Shown: positions 1 through 9,700, counted from the stretch's first letter. The stretch: DNA of 64,000 bases from Streptomyces spiroverticillatus (GCA_014650415.1 BMUX01000004.1:620001-684000), one strand, 5' to 3'. Notes: generated from the sequence alone by a model not told the origin. Made by a program: numbers and translations.

Positions 1-313
1 GGCATTCGGCGAGGTGGGAGGCGACCGGCGCCCATTCCTGGGGCGACTTCGGGATGCCCACCCGCAACCGCCCGCCGAACCGGCCGCGCGGGCCGTGCAG
101 GGCGACCAGGACCACGGAGTCGGAGGGGTGGAAGCCCAGCAGGTAGGGCAGGGAGTCGGCGAGTTGGGCCGGTCCGCGCAGCGTGACCTGGTGCTGCTCC
201 TCGGCGCCGCCCTCGGCGGAGCCCGCCGGGAGGGAGCCCGTGCCTGCGGACAGGTCCGCGGTGGGACCGTGGGAGAGATCGCGATTGCCGCTTGCGTCAC
301 TGTTCGTGTTCAT
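1..313 (-). CDS. DUF4192 family protein (N-terminal part, runs off the window)
   Basis: The reverse strand from an ATG at 313 stays open to the window edge, so only the first 104 residues are visible. After a Ser/Gly/Ala-rich N-terminal stretch of about 45 residues comes the block LADSLPYLLGFHPSDSVVLV, followed by a Gly/Arg-rich segment. This is the typical opening of the actinobacterial DUF4192 family, whose function is unknown. The gene is divergent from recQ, with about 110 bp between the starts. The C-terminus is outside the window, so length and integrity cannot be judged. Confidence 0.8.
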   Translation of the reverse strand, partial: MNTNSDASGNRDLSHGPTADLSAGTGSLPAGSAEGGAEEQHQVTLRGPAQLADSLPYLLGFHPSDSVVLVALHGPRGRFGGRLRVGIPKSPQEWAPVASHLAEC

Positions 314-425
314 GCCGCTACTTTCCGACGCCCGCCCCGATCCTGAAAACCCCTGTGGATAACTTTGTCCACAGGCCCGGGCGGAGCGTTCGCGCTTTGT
401 CGGTCCCATCGGGTTGCATGGGGGC

Positions 426-2645
426 ATGACCCACCCAGACGCCTCGGGCTCCCCCGACGCCACTTCGCACCTCACCGACCTCACCGACCGCTCGGACCTC
501 CGCGCCGCCGCCGATTCCGTGCTCGCCCGTCTCGTCGGCGACCCGAGCGGCACGGCCCGGCTGCGTGAGGACCAGTGGCGGGCCATCGAGGCGCTGGTCG
601 CGGACAAGCGCCGGGCGCTGGTGGTGCAGCGGACCGGCTGGGGCAAGTCCGCGGTGTACTTCGTGGCGACGTCACTGCTGCGCGCGCAGGGCAGCGGGCC
701 GACCGTGATCGTCTCTCCGCTGCTGGCCCTGATGCGCAACCAGGTCGAGGCCGCGGCTCGCGCGGGCGTCCGGGCGCGCACGATCAACTCCTCCAACCCC
801 GAGGAGTGGGACACCGTCCAGGCCGAGATCGCCGACGGCACGGTCGACGTCCTCCTGGTGTCTCCGGAACGCCTGAACAATCCCGATTTCCGGGACCATG
901 TCCTGCCCAAGCTGTCCGCCGCCACCGGTCTCCTGGTGGTCGACGAGGCGCACTGCATCTCCGACTGGGGCCACGACTTCCGCCCCGACTACCGGCGCCT
1001 GCGCACCATGCTGGCCGAGCTGCCGGCGGGCGTGCCCGTGCTGGCCACCACCGCCACCGCCAACTCCCGGGTGACCGCCGACGTCGCCGAGCAGCTCGGC
1101 ACGGGTGCGGGCACGGACGCGCTGGTGCTGCGCGGCCCGCTGGACCGCGAGAGCCTGAGCCTGGCCGTCCTCCAACTCCCGGACGCCGCCAGCAGGTTGG
1201 CGTGGCTCGCCGACCACCTGCACGAGCTGCCGGGCTCCGGGATCATCTACACGCTGACCGTCGCCGCCGCCGAGGAGGTCACCGCGTACCTGCGCCAGCG
1301 CGGGCACACGGTCGCCTCGTACACCGGGCGCACGGAGAACGCCGACCGGATGCAGGCGGAGGAGGACCTGCTCGCCAACCGGGTCAAGGCACTGGTGGCG
1401 ACCTCCGCGCTGGGCATGGGCTTCGACAAGCCCGACCTCGGTTTCGTGGTGCACCTGGGTTCGCCGTCGTCCCCCATCGCGTACTACCAGCAGGTGGGCC
1501 GTGCGGGCCGAGGCGTGGAGCATGCGGAGGTGCTGCTGCTCCCCGGCAAGGAGGACGAGGCGATCTGGAAGTACTTCGCCTCGGTGTCCTTCCCTCCCGA
1601 AGAGCTCGTACGGCGCACGCTCGACGCCCTCGCGCACTCCCCCAAGCCGCTGTCCCTGCCCGCCCTCGAGCCCATGGTGGACCTGCGGCGGACCCGCCTG
1701 GAGGCGATGCTCAAGGTCCTCGACGTGGACGGCGCGGTGCACCGGACCAAGGGCGGCTGGACCTCCACCGGACAGCCCTGGGTGTACGACGCCGAGCGGT
1801 ACGCGTGGGTCGCCCGCCAGCGCCAGGCCGAGCAGCAGGCGATGCGGGAGTACGCGGCGACGACGGGCTGCCGGATGGAGTTCCTGCGCCGCCAGCTGGA
1901 CGACGAGCAGGCCGCCCCGTGCGGCCGGTGCGACAACTGCGCGGGCACCCGCTTCAAGGCGGAGGTCTCCGACGCCGCCTTGGACGCGGCGCGCGGCGAA
2001 CTGGGCCGCCCCGGCGTGGAGGTGGAGCCCCGCAAGATGTGGCCGACCGGCCTGCCGGCCGTCGGCGTCGACCTGAAGGGCCGCATCCCGCAGAACGAGA
2101 TCGCCTTCCCCGGACGGGCCCTGGGCCGTCTTTCGGACATCGGCTGGGGCAACCGGCTGCGTCCGATGCTCGCCGCACAGGCCCCGGACGGACCGGTGCC
2201 GGACGATGTGCTGAACGCGGTGGTGACGGTGCTCGCCGACTGGGCGAAGGGCCCCGGCGGCTGGGCGTCGGGGGCGGCGGACGCACCGCCCAGGCCGGTG
2301 GGCGTGGTCACCCTCCCGTCGTACCGCAGGCCCGCTCTCGTACGGTCGTTGGGCGGCCGGATCGCCGAGGTGGGCCGGATGCCGTTCCTCGGTTCGCTGG
2401 AGTACGCCCCGGAGTCGGCCGGGGCGCCGCTGCCGCAGGCCAACAGCGCGCAGCGGGTGCGTTCGCTGCACCAGGCGCTGGTCGTGCCGCCCGAGTTGGC
2501 GGAGGCGTTGAGCGCCGCCGGGGGGCCGGTGCTGCTGGTGGACGACGCGTCCGACACCGGGTGGACGCTCGCCGTTGCGGCGCGCATGCTGCGCCGGTCC
2601 GGAGCGGAGGGGGTGTTTCCGCTGGTCCTCGCCGTTCAGGGGTGA
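426..2645 (+). CDS. recQ: RecQ-family ATP-dependent DNA helicase with C-terminal phosphoribosyltransferase-like domain
   Basis: Superfamily 2 3'-5' DNA helicase for recombination and repair, 739 residues. Visible motifs are Walker A (QRTGWGKSAVYF, about residue 70), the DEAH box VVDEAHCISDWGHDF (about 172), motif VI YYQQVGRAGRG (about 357) and a RecQ zinc site made of TTGC followed by CGRCDNC (about 480-500). The last 200 residues do not form a classical HRDC domain. They resemble a phosphoribosyltransferase fold with the PRPP-loop-like sequence VLLVDDASDTGW near residue 703. The ATG at 426 was preferred; a TTG at 414 is the in-frame alternative. In Streptomyces this gene sits next to the DUF4192 gene, as here. 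Confidence 0.9.
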   Translation: MTHPDASGSPDATSHLTDLTDRSDLRAAADSVLARLVGDPSGTARLREDQWRAIEALVADKRRALVVQRTGWGKSAVYFVATSLLRAQGSGPTVIVSPLLALMRNQVEAAARAGVRARTINSSNPEEWDTVQAEIADGTVDVLLVSPERLNNPDFRDHVLPKLSAATGLLVVDEAHCISDWGHDFRPDYRRLRTMLAELPAGVPVLATTATANSRVTADVAEQLGTGAGTDALVLRGPLDRESLSLAVLQLPDAASRLAWLADHLHELPGSGIIYTLTVAAAEEVTAYLRQRGHTVASYTGRTENADRMQAEEDLLANRVKALVATSALGMGFDKPDLGFVVHLGSPSSPIAYYQQVGRAGRGVEHAEVLLLPGKEDEAIWKYFASVSFPPEELVRRTLDALAHSPKPLSLPALEPMVDLRRTRLEAMLKVLDVDGAVHRTKGGWTSTGQPWVYDAERYAWVARQRQAEQQAMREYAATTGCRMEFLRRQLDDEQAAPCGRCDNCAGTRFKAEVSDAALDAARGELGRPGVEVEPRKMWPTGLPAVGVDLKGRIPQNEIAFPGRALGRLSDIGWGNRLRPMLAAQAPDGPVPDDVLNAVVTVLADWAKGPGGWASGAADAPPRPVGVVTLPSYRRPALVRSLGGRIAEVGRMPFLGSLEYAPESAGAPLPQANSAQRVRSLHQALVVPPELAEALSAAGGPVLLVDDASDTGWTLAVAARMLRRSGAEGVFPLVLAVQG

Positions 2646-2898
2646 CCGGGCCGTTCAGGGGGACCGGGTCTCTCGCGCGTGACCGAGGAGTCGGGAGCGG
2701 CCGTACTGGGCAGGGATATCAGTGTCATATCCACAGAATCCGGTCGGCCGTCCCAATTGCTCGTTGCCGCATCCCCTCGCGCCAGGAAGAATTGGAAGCG
2801 CTCCCGCACGGTTCTGATGTGGTCCGCAAGGGCTGTGCCGTGGTGCGCCCCCACCCGCCCTTGCCCGCAGTCGTGGGCGCGTACGCGAAGGGAGGACC

Positions 2899-3528
2899 GT
2901 GACCTTCGGATTCGCTCCGTCCCCGAGTTCGCTCAGCCCGAAGTCCGCCGATCCGGCCGGTCGCCTGGGCCGCACGCTGGAGCCGGCCGAATGGGCGTCG
3001 GCGGGAATCCCCCTGCTGCGCAACCCCCGTGAGGTCGTGAGCGGCCTGCACGCCCGCCATCTCCCCGGCCCCTCCACCGCCGTCGTGGCCGTGCTCGACA
3101 CCGAGGAACGACTGACCGCCAGCGCCTCGTTCGCCCGCCGCTCCACCCCGGCGGACGGCTGGGAACTGCGCAACGCCCTCCTCGCCCACCTGCGCCGGGT
3201 CGTCCCGCACGACCTGCGCCGCCGCACTCCGGTCCGTACCGCCGTACTGCTCTACTGCCGCGACGGCGACGAGCGGTGGACGGAGGAGGACGGCGCCTGG
3301 ATGTGGGGACTGCGGGACGCCTGCACCCTGCACGGGCTGCGCTGCGGGGCGTACATCACACTGACCCGCGGCGGCTGGCAGGTGCTGGGCGAGGGGCGTG
3401 GCGGCCGACGGCCGTTCGCGGGGTCCCGTCCTTCGGGGCTCGCGGAGTCACTGGCCGAGCCCGATCCGGCGCCGCAGCGCACCGGCGGCGGTGCCGCGGC
3501 GGCCCTGCGCCGGGCCGCCGCCCGCTAG
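2899..3528 (+). CDS. Conserved hypothetical protein
   Basis: A 209-residue protein starting at a GTG (2899) preceded by GGGAGGACC. It has a low-complexity N-terminus, a central segment beginning EPAEWASAGIPLLRNPREVV, then AVVAVLDTEERLTASASFAR and a LLYCRDGDERWTEEDGAWMWGL region, and a Gly/Ala/Arg-rich tail. I do not recognise a catalytic motif, signal peptide or membrane segment. It is codirectional with recQ, about 250 bp downstream, and convergent with the next gene. Function unknown; the coding call rests on codon use and a good ribosome binding site. Confidence 0.65.
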   Translation: MTFGFAPSPSSLSPKSADPAGRLGRTLEPAEWASAGIPLLRNPREVVSGLHARHLPGPSTAVVAVLDTEERLTASASFARRSTPADGWELRNALLAHLRRVVPHDLRRRTPVRTAVLLYCRDGDERWTEEDGAWMWGLRDACTLHGLRCGAYITLTRGGWQVLGEGRGGRRPFAGSRPSGLAESLAEPDPAPQRTGGGAAAALRRAAAR

Positions 3529-3543
3529 CGACGGCGCGTCACC

Positions 3544-3598
3544 TCAGCGCTGACGATCGCAGCGCTGAGGACCGCAGCGCTGAGGACCGCAGCGCTGA
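3544..3598. repeat. Tandem 15-bp repeats containing AGCGCT
   Basis: Four copies of cAGCGCTGA at 15-16 bp intervals (unit roughly CAGCGCTGAGGACCG) lie between the ends of two convergent genes. Each copy contains the palindrome TCAGCGCTGA or a near version. There is no coding evidence in this stretch. Confidence 0.7.
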
Positions 3599-3611
3599 CG
3601 CGTCACGACGC

Positions 3612-3648
3612 GAAGGTCCCGTCCGCGGGTTCACGGGCGGGACCCTTC
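3612..3648. terminator. Hairpin between convergent genes
   Basis: Inverted repeat GAAGG-TCCCGTCCG / CGGGCGGGACCCTTC with a short loop and one bulged base. It lies just past the tandem repeats and 13 bp before the stop codon of the reverse-strand gene, so it is probably bidirectional. Confidence 0.6.
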
Positions 3649-3661
3649 ACCTGCGTACGCC

Positions 3662-4282
3662 TCAGACGCCCGCGCCCAGCGCGGAGTTGACGCGCTGCGG
3701 GTCGCCGCAGACGATCAGCAGCGTGCCGGCGCGCTCGCGGGCCACCGCCAGCATGCGGCCCAGGTCGTCACCGGACGCGTCGTTGACGGCGACGATGACC
3801 ACGGGGCGCTGCGCGGCCCGCTCGGCGGCCTTGGCGTCCGCGTAGAAGACGTCGTCCTTGGCGTCGTGCTGCGCCCAGTAGGACGCCTCACCGAAGGACA
3901 ACTCGTGGGCGGCCCAGGGATGTTGGTCACCGGTGGTGAGCACCAGCACCTCGCCCGGCGCGCGGCCGGAGTCGAGCAGCAGGTCCACCGCCTCCCCCGC
4001 GGCGTCGAGCGCGCCGTTCGCGGGGGCCGGGATCAGCTGGATCTGGGTCGCGGCGTCGGCCTGCGGTGCGGCGGGCTGTGCCGCGCGCGGGGCCGGGGGC
4101 CGGGGGGTGTGCGTCCGCTGCGCCGGCGGACCGGGACGGACGGCGGGACCGGGGCGCGGCACCGCCGCGGGACGCGGGCCGGGTACGGGGCGAGGGGTCG
4201 GCGCGGTGCGGCTGGCAGCCGGGGTGGCGCGGGGACCCTGGGCGCTCTCGTGAATCTGGGACTCCTGGGGGATGAGAGGCAT
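3662..4282 (-). CDS. Conserved hypothetical protein, Pro/Ala-rich N-terminus
   Basis: About 206 residues from an ATG at 4282 (a TTG at 4300 is an alternative). The first 95 residues are a Pro/Arg/Ala-rich low-complexity linker. The C-terminal 110 residues look like a folded alpha/beta domain: LLLDSGRAPGEVLVLTTGD, then FGEASYWAQHDAKDDVFYAD, then RPVVIVAVNDASGDD and GTLLIVCGDPQRVNSALGAG. The alternation of hydrophobic strands suggests a nucleotide-binding or helicase C-terminal-like fold, but I see no Walker A motif, so the function stays open. It lies immediately downstream of rnhB on the same strand. Confidence 0.65.
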   Translation of the reverse strand: MPLIPQESQIHESAQGPRATPAASRTAPTPRPVPGPRPAAVPRPGPAVRPGPPAQRTHTPRPPAPRAAQPAAPQADAATQIQLIPAPANGALDAAGEAVDLLLDSGRAPGEVLVLTTGDQHPWAAHELSFGEASYWAQHDAKDDVFYADAKAAERAAQRPVVIVAVNDASGDDLGRMLAVARERAGTLLIVCGDPQRVNSALGAGV

Positions 4283-4394
4283 GAGTGGGATATCTATCAA
4301 ACGCCGGTGCGGTCAGGCATCAGCGGGTAGTACATCAGTGCGACGCGCGGGGCGGGCGGGGCCTGAGCGGCTGCCTGCCCGGCGGCGCAGGCAA

Positions 4395-5105
4395 TCAGAA
4401 GTCGAAGCCGAGTTGGCCCCCGCTTTCCAGTGCTGCGGCCTCTGCCGAGGGCCGGTGCTTCTTGAGGTGCCGCCACTGCGGGAGTCCGTCGAGATAGGAC
4501 CAGGAGAGGCGGTGGTGCGCGGTCGGCCCGAGTTCGGCCAGGGCCGCCTGGTGCACGGGGGACGGATAGCCCGCGTTCGCCGCGAAACCGTACGGCGCGC
4601 AGCCGCCGGCCTCCGACTCCAGCTCGGCCATCATGGCGTCCCGGCTGACCTTGGCGATCACGGAGGCGGCCGCCACCGCGATGCAGGACTGGTCGCCCTT
4701 GATCACCGTACGAACCTTCCAGGGAGCCCCGAGGTAGTCGTGTTTCCCGTCGAGGATGACCGCATCCGGCCGTACCGGCAAGGCATTTAGCGCACGTTCG
4801 GCGGCGAGCCGCAGGGCTGCCGTCATGCCGAGGGCGTCGATCTCCTCGGGCGTCGAGTGGCCGAGTCCGTACGCCGTCACCCAGTCCTGGAGCACCGGCA
4901 GGAGTTCGTCACGGCGCTTGGCGGTGAGGAGCTTGGAGTCGGTGAGTCCGGCGGGCGGGCGGCGCAGGCCGGTGACGGCGGCGCACACGGTGACCGGTCC
5001 GGCCCACGCTCCGCGCCCGACCTCGTCGACTCCGGCGACTGTCCGGGCACCGGTGGTGGCGCGCAGCGAGCGCTCGACGGTGTGTGTGGGTGGTTCGTAC
5101 GGCAT
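4395..5105 (-). CDS. rnhB: Ribonuclease HII
   Basis: RNase HII cuts RNA in RNA-DNA hybrids and starts removal of misincorporated ribonucleotides. The 236-residue protein carries the family signature [20 protein letters not shown] (first catalytic Asp and Glu, about residues 25-35), then [40 protein letters not shown] and the C-terminal [11 protein letters not shown] and HHRLSW blocks. ATG at 5105 gives [16 protein letters not shown], the usual streptomycete N-terminus. Longer in-frame extension upstream is open by chance and is not needed. Downstream is the Pro/Ala-rich hypothetical gene. Confidence 0.95.
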   Translation of the reverse strand: MPYEPPTHTVERSLRATTGARTVAGVDEVGRGAWAGPVTVCAAVTGLRRPPAGLTDSKLLTAKRRDELLPVLQDWVTAYGLGHSTPEEIDALGMTAALRLAAERALNALPVRPDAVILDGKHDYLGAPWKVRTVIKGDQSCIAVAAASVIAKVSRDAMMAELESEAGGCAPYGFAANAGYPSPVHQAALAELGPTAHHRLSWSYLDGLPQWRHLKKHRPSAEAAALESGGQLGFDF

Positions 5106-5159
5106 GGCGCCAGCCAGAGTACGCCGCCGGACCCGGCCCGCGACACCCCGGACCCGGCA

Positions 5160-5253
5160 TGCTGCGGACCGGGGCGAAGGGCGTACTGCGGACCGGGGCG
5201 GAGGACGTGCCGGGGACCGGGGCGGCGAGCGCGCTGCGGGCCGGGCGGAGGAC
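5160..5253. repeat. Imperfect tandem repeats of about 24 bp
   Basis: Four degenerate copies of CTGCGGACCGGGGCGGAGGA-like sequence fill most of the gap upstream of rnhB. They read as a minisatellite rather than as coding sequence. Confidence 0.6.
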
Positions 5254-5325
5254 GGGAGGGCCCCCTCCCTCACCGCACCGGCCCGCCGCTTCCCGATTCG
5301 CTTCCGCACACCGCACGGGGTGGTG

Positions 5326-7086
5326 TCAGCGGTAGTCGTCGCCGTTGTCGCCCACGGGGAGATCGCGGCACTGGGCGGCCCGTTCGTCGAGCGGGCGCTC
5401 CTTGATGAGGTCGAGCGCACGCTGTTCGCCGCGGCTGGTGGCGTACCAGGGGGCGTCGGCGTCCAGCCCTTCCCTGATCGCGTCCAGCGCACAGCTGCGC
5501 AGCGGTTCGGGCAGCTTGTCCAGCGCGGGCACCGCGTCCGCGGACAGGTCCTGGAGGTACTCGACGTCGATGGTCCGGTGCTTCTCGTAACGGGCGACGT
5601 TCCGCTCCGCGACCAGCGCGTCCGGTGAGACCAGCCCGAAGGCGAGCACCGCCGCCCCGGCGCTCGCGGCCACCGCGCGGGGCAGCCAGCGCGCCCCGAA
5701 GACACCGGCGGCCATGATCAGGACGATCACCACGCCGAGCCACAGTTCCATCGCGGCCACGGAGATGCGCAGCCGGGTGAGCCCGTAGGCGTCGACGTAC
5801 ATGTTCATCCGGCTGAGCGCGGACGCGACGACCACCAGCGTCAGCAGGCACAGCACACCGAGCACGCAGCGCACCAGCAGGTGGTCGCGCGCGCCGCCGC
5901 GCGGGGCCCAGCGCTTCGCGAAGGCAATCACAACGATCGTCAGCAGGGTGGCCCAGAGGAGCTGCCAGAAGCCCTGCCTGGCGTACTCGGCGATGGGCAG
6001 GTCCGTCTCGTCGAGCACCGCTTCGTAGCCGCGCAGCAGCACCGCGAGCTGCACGCCGATGAACGCGGCGAACAGCAGATTGAGCACGATCAGCGGAACG
6101 GCCCATTCCAGACGCTTGCGGGCGCGGCCGGGCTTGATCTTGGCCTTGTCCCACTGGTGCGGGGCGGCGGCCGTGCGGGCGGCGGCGAGCGCGCCGATCA
6201 GCCCGAGCAGGAAGAGCAGGAACCGCCAGGGCCCCTCGCCGACCGAGACGTCCGGCACGAGGTCGCCCAGGAGCTTGGCGAAGGCGGCGTCGGCGCTGAC
6301 GAACAGCGCCCCGAAGACCACCAGCAGGCCGACCGCGATCGCGCCGGTACGGATCACCGGCCCCCAACGGTCCCGCGAGCCGCTCGCCCGCTCCCGCACA
6401 CCCCGCCACCCCCAGCGCACGCCCGGGACCAGCGACCCGACGATGCCCACGGAGCCGATCAGCACCCCGGCCCAGGAGCGGCTGCCGTGCAGCGCCAGCG
6501 AGCCGAGGGCGAGCGCGGAGAGGACCGCCAGGAAGGTGGGCCAGCCCGCGTCCCGCAGCGCGGGGATCGCGAGGAGCGCCAGCCCGCCGAGCCCCCAGAC
6601 CAGCGTCCAGGGGCGCAGGCGCCGCCCGGCGGCCTGGGCGGCGAAGTACGCGCCGAGGGCGGCGGGCACGGCGACGATCAGGAGGTTCGGGCCGAGCCCG
6701 TCGCCGAGGAACAGGGCGCTCAGCAGGGCGGTCGCCAGCACCGCCCACAGGGAGGCCGCGCGAATCCGTGCGGGGGGTGCGGGGCGGACTCCCGCACGCC
6801 AGGCGGGCGGTTCCTGGGCCTTCTTCTGGCGCTGCTGCTGCCAGTGCTGGTGCGCCTGCCACTGCTGCCACTGCTGCTGTTGCCGCATCTGGAGCGCGGA
6901 CTGCGGCTGCATGTAGGCGGCGGTCTCCGGCGGGTACTGCTGCAGGTACGCCGGTACGGCGGGGGGCTCCGGTACGGCGTCCTGCGGACCGGCGGCGGGT
7001 GTCGCGCCCGCGCGGGCGCGCGCCTGGGCGGCCTCGCCCTCGGACAGTGCAGGTGACGGTATCGACGGTTGTGCGTCGTCAGGCAC
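5326..7086 (-). CDS. DUF4173-type multi-pass membrane protein
   Basis: A 586-residue integral membrane protein. The start is a GTG at 7086 behind GGAGGGGG. The first 90 residues are cytosolic, rich in Ala/Pro and then Gln ([20 protein letters not shown]), followed by roughly a dozen hydrophobic segments (for example [56 protein letters not shown]). The block [20 protein letters not shown] and the order of segments fit the DUF4173/DUF4153 family. A hydrophilic C-terminal domain of about 110 residues follows the last membrane segment. The molecular role is unknown. The Gln/Trp/His-rich N-terminal tract is unusual. Confidence 0.8.
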   Translation of the reverse strand: MPDDAQPSIPSPALSEGEAAQARARAGATPAAGPQDAVPEPPAVPAYLQQYPPETAAYMQPQSALQMRQQQQWQQWQAHQHWQQQRQKKAQEPPAWRAGVRPAPPARIRAASLWAVLATALLSALFLGDGLGPNLLIVAVPAALGAYFAAQAAGRRLRPWTLVWGLGGLALLAIPALRDAGWPTFLAVLSALALGSLALHGSRSWAGVLIGSVGIVGSLVPGVRWGWRGVRERASGSRDRWGPVIRTGAIAVGLLVVFGALFVSADAAFAKLLGDLVPDVSVGEGPWRFLLFLLGLIGALAAARTAAAPHQWDKAKIKPGRARKRLEWAVPLIVLNLLFAAFIGVQLAVLLRGYEAVLDETDLPIAEYARQGFWQLLWATLLTIVVIAFAKRWAPRGGARDHLLVRCVLGVLCLLTLVVVASALSRMNMYVDAYGLTRLRISVAAMELWLGVVIVLIMAAGVFGARWLPRAVAASAGAAVLAFGLVSPDALVAERNVARYEKHRTIDVEYLQDLSADAVPALDKLPEPLRSCALDAIREGLDADAPWYATSRGEQRALDLIKERPLDERAAQCRDLPVGDNGDDYR

Positions 7087-7365
7087 GGGACCCCCTCCCG
7101 ACCGGGTGCGTCGCGCCTCGCGCGGTACGCGGTGGGCGGGCCCCCGGTGTCTCTGTGAGCGCACGCCGGTGATGATCAACGCGGCGGCGTGGCCGTCAGA
7201 GTAGCCCGGGGGCGCCGGCCTTCCGCCGTCGCCCCGGGGATGCGGACGAAACCGTGACAGCGGCCCGCACGAACGTGACAGCGGCGGCCCACGCAGAAGG
7301 GGCCGCACGCACGAGGGGCCGCACGGACACTGTCCGGCGACCCCTGTGCGTACGGGAGGAGCGGT

Positions 7366-8274
7366 TCAGACCGCCCGCTCCGCCAGCCACTGCGGCAGCG
7401 CCTCGGTCTGCTTCAGCCAGTGCTCCGGCGGAGCACCGGCACTGGTGCTCGCGAGCACCCCTGCGACGATGGCGCAGTTCGTGTCGACGTCTCCGCCCAC
7501 CTGCGCGGTGCGCCAGAAGGCGCCCTCGAAATCGCCCAGCCCCCGCGCGGCGGCCCACAGGGCGAACGGCACGGTGTCGTGCGCACTGGTGCGCCTGCCG
7601 CAGCCGAGGACCGCTGCGACAGTGCTCGCGTCGTCGTAGTCGAGCATGTCGCGCGCCCTGCGCAGTCCGGCTCCCACCGCGCTGCGCGGGACGAGTGCGA
7701 TGACGCCGTCGAGCAGTGCCGCCGGCGTCGGCGGTCCGGCCGGGTCCGCGGCGAAGGCGGCAGCGGCGGCGACCGCCATCGCGCCCATGACCGCTTCCCG
7801 GTGCTGGTGGGTGACGTAAGCGGAGATCTCGGCCTGGTGGGTGGCCTGCTCCGGGTCGTCGGCGTACCAGGCGCCCAGCGGTGCGATCCGCATCGCGGCG
7901 CCGTTGCCCCAGGAGCCGCGGCCGTCGAACAGGGCGGCGGCCAGTTCCCGCCAGTCGCCGCCCTCGCGGATCAGCCGCAGCATGCGGTTGACCGCAGGAC
8001 CGTAGCCGCGGTCGAAGTCGTGGTGGTCGGCGAAGGAGCGCGCGAGGGCGTCCTGGTCGATCCGTCCGTGCCCGGCGAGCACGGCCACCACGGAGGCGGC
8101 CATCTCGGTGTCGTCGGTCCACTGCCAGGGTCCTTCGGGCAGTTCCCGGCGCTTGAGCAGGGGGTAGTTGGCGGGTACGAAGAACTGGGAGCCCAGTGCG
8201 TCTCCCACGGACAGCCCGCGCAGGCTGTCGAGCGCGCGCGTCAGGCGCGGGTCGGAATCGGAGTCAGCGGTCAT
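7366..8274 (-). CDS. ADP-ribosylglycohydrolase family protein
   Basis: A 302-residue member of the DraG/ARH family, which removes ADP-ribose from proteins or small molecules using two Mg ions. The metal ligands are visible in WQWTDDTEMAASV (about residue 48) and in the late motif QVGGDVDTNCAIVAG (about 260), with GSWGNGAAMRIAPLG in the middle. The ATG at 8274 (MTADSDSD) is preferred over an upstream in-frame GTG because it fits the family N-terminus. It lies 11 bp downstream of the histidine phosphatase gene on the same strand, so the two may be co-transcribed. The substrate cannot be inferred. Confidence 0.9.
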   Translation of the reverse strand: MTADSDSDPRLTRALDSLRGLSVGDALGSQFFVPANYPLLKRRELPEGPWQWTDDTEMAASVVAVLAGHGRIDQDALARSFADHHDFDRGYGPAVNRMLRLIREGGDWRELAAALFDGRGSWGNGAAMRIAPLGAWYADDPEQATHQAEISAYVTHQHREAVMGAMAVAAAAAFAADPAGPPTPAALLDGVIALVPRSAVGAGLRRARDMLDYDDASTVAAVLGCGRRTSAHDTVPFALWAAARGLGDFEGAFWRTAQVGGDVDTNCAIVAGVLASTSAGAPPEHWLKQTEALPQWLAERAV

Positions 8275-8285
8275 CGCTAGGCACT

Positions 8286-8945
8286 CTAACCGGTGGCCCC
8301 GTAGGACTCCGGTGTGCACCAGTGCTCGAACGGCCGGTCCAGTGTGTACCGCCCGTCCTCCCCCAGCTCCAGCACCCGCATCTCGGCGTTGCCCGGGTTC
8401 GACAGGGACTCGAATTCGGCGACCGGCCAGTGGAACCAGCGCATGCAGAACAGCCGCATGGTCAGCCCGTGCGTGACGATCAGGACGTTCTCCGGGTGGT
8501 CCTCGGCCTCGAAGCTGCGGTAGAGGCTCTCCAGGAAGGCCCCCACGCGGTCGTAGACGTCCGCTCCGGACTCCCCCTGGGCGAAGCGGTAGAAGAAGTG
8601 CCCGTAGGCGTCCCGGTAGGCCTTCTGGAGGCGTACGTCGTCGCGGTCCTGCCAGTTCCCCCAGTCCTGCTCGCGCAGGCGGGGCTCCTCGCGGACCCGG
8701 ACCCGCTCGGGGTCGAGGTCGAAGGCGCGGAAGGTCTCGTGGGTGCGCCGGTAGGGCGAGACGTAGGCGCTGATCCGCTCGTCGCCGAAGAGCTCCCGGA
8801 GCCGCTCGCCGGCCCTGCGGGCCTGCTGCCAGCCGGTGTCGGTGAGTCTCAGGGCGTGGTCGGGCTCGCGCTCGTAGACGGTGTCATCGGCGTTGCCCTC
8901 GGATTCGCCGTGCCGGACGAGGACGATGCGTCGCGGTCGTGCCAT
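8286..8945 (-). CDS. Histidine phosphatase (phosphoglycerate mutase-like) family protein
   Basis: A 219-residue cytosolic protein of the histidine phosphatase superfamily. The catalytic RHG motif is in IVLVRHGESEGN (about residue 11), the second arginine in SPYRRTHET, the acid residue in LREQDWGNWQ, and the second histidine in VLIVTHGLTMRLF. All the key residues are present, so it should be active. The substrate is unknown; members act on phosphosugars, nucleotides or other small phosphoesters. It is followed directly by the ADP-ribosylglycohydrolase gene. Confidence 0.9.
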   Translation of the reverse strand: MARPRRIVLVRHGESEGNADDTVYEREPDHALRLTDTGWQQARRAGERLRELFGDERISAYVSPYRRTHETFRAFDLDPERVRVREEPRLREQDWGNWQDRDDVRLQKAYRDAYGHFFYRFAQGESGADVYDRVGAFLESLYRSFEAEDHPENVLIVTHGLTMRLFCMRWFHWPVAEFESLSNPGNAEMRVLELGEDGRYTLDRPFEHWCTPESYGATG

Positions 8946-9061
8946 GCCGAAACCCTAGTTCGAAGGCGCGGGGCGGGCTCGACCGGCCTGCCCCTGCGCC
9001 TCCATCCGGCGTACGACAGGCCCGTACGCCGAGGAGCGGCCACACCGTCGCCGGGGAGCGG

Positions 9062-9667
9062 TCACACCGTCCAGTGCGCGTCCAGGTCCACCACGTCGCC
9101 CGTCAGCGCCGCCACGTCGGCCTCGGTGTCCGCCCGCAGCGACAGCCGCTCCGCACTCTCGGCGCGGTACTTTCCGCGCTCGGCGGCCGACTGCCACATC
9201 GACAGCACCAGGAACTCGTTGCCGGGCGCCTCCCCGAACACTCCCCGCAGCATCCCCGGCGAGCCCGCCATCGCCGGGTTCCACACCTTCTGCTGCATCA
9301 GCGCGAAGTGCTCCACCCGCCCCTCGTGCACCTTGCAGTGCGCGATGCGCACCACGTCGGCGTCGGTGAAGCGCGGCTCGAAGCCCGTCTTCACGTCGAA
9401 GCGGTACTCGAAGAGCTTGACCTGGATGTCCTTGTACGTTCCGGACTGGCCCGCGGCGAGCCTGTCGTGCGAGCGGGCCATGAAGGAGTCGTAGAAGGCG
9501 CGGCTCTCCCAGAAGGCGAAGACGTGGGCCACCCCGTCCTGCCCTCTGCTCCAGCCGCCGCCCTGGCCCCGGAATCCGGGTTCGCCGAGCAGCCCCGCCC
9601 ATTTCCGCTGCCCCTGTTCAAAACCTCGACGGTCGACGACAGTGCAGCGAATCCACTTGACCAGCAC
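9062..9667 (-). CDS. YdbC-like / DUF4937 domain protein
   Basis: A 201-residue protein from a GTG at 9667 (VLVKWIRCTV). The N-terminal half has the sequence WAGLLGEPGFRGQGGGWSR followed by VFAFWESRAFYDSFMARSHD, which is typical of YdbC/DUF4937 proteins with a dimeric ferredoxin-like (antibiotic monooxygenase-like) fold. The second half repeats a similar strand-helix pattern (VVRIAHCKVHEGRVEHF, EFLVLSMWQSAAERGKYRAE), suggesting two tandem fold units. The function is not established. It precedes an arylamine N-acetyltransferase gene on the same strand, with a short gap of about 30 bp. Confidence 0.75.
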   Translation of the reverse strand: MLVKWIRCTVVDRRGFEQGQRKWAGLLGEPGFRGQGGGWSRGQDGVAHVFAFWESRAFYDSFMARSHDRLAAGQSGTYKDIQVKLFEYRFDVKTGFEPRFTDADVVRIAHCKVHEGRVEHFALMQQKVWNPAMAGSPGMLRGVFGEAPGNEFLVLSMWQSAAERGKYRAESAERLSLRADTEADVAALTGDVVDLDAHWTV

Positions 9668-9700
9668 CGCGCCATCGTACGGCCCGAAGGGTGGCGCAGG

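Noticed and set aside
575..2902. Second open frame overlapping recQ on the same strand
   Set aside because: Arg/Pro/Gly-rich shadow of recQ with no motif; recQ has complete helicase motifs in its own frame.
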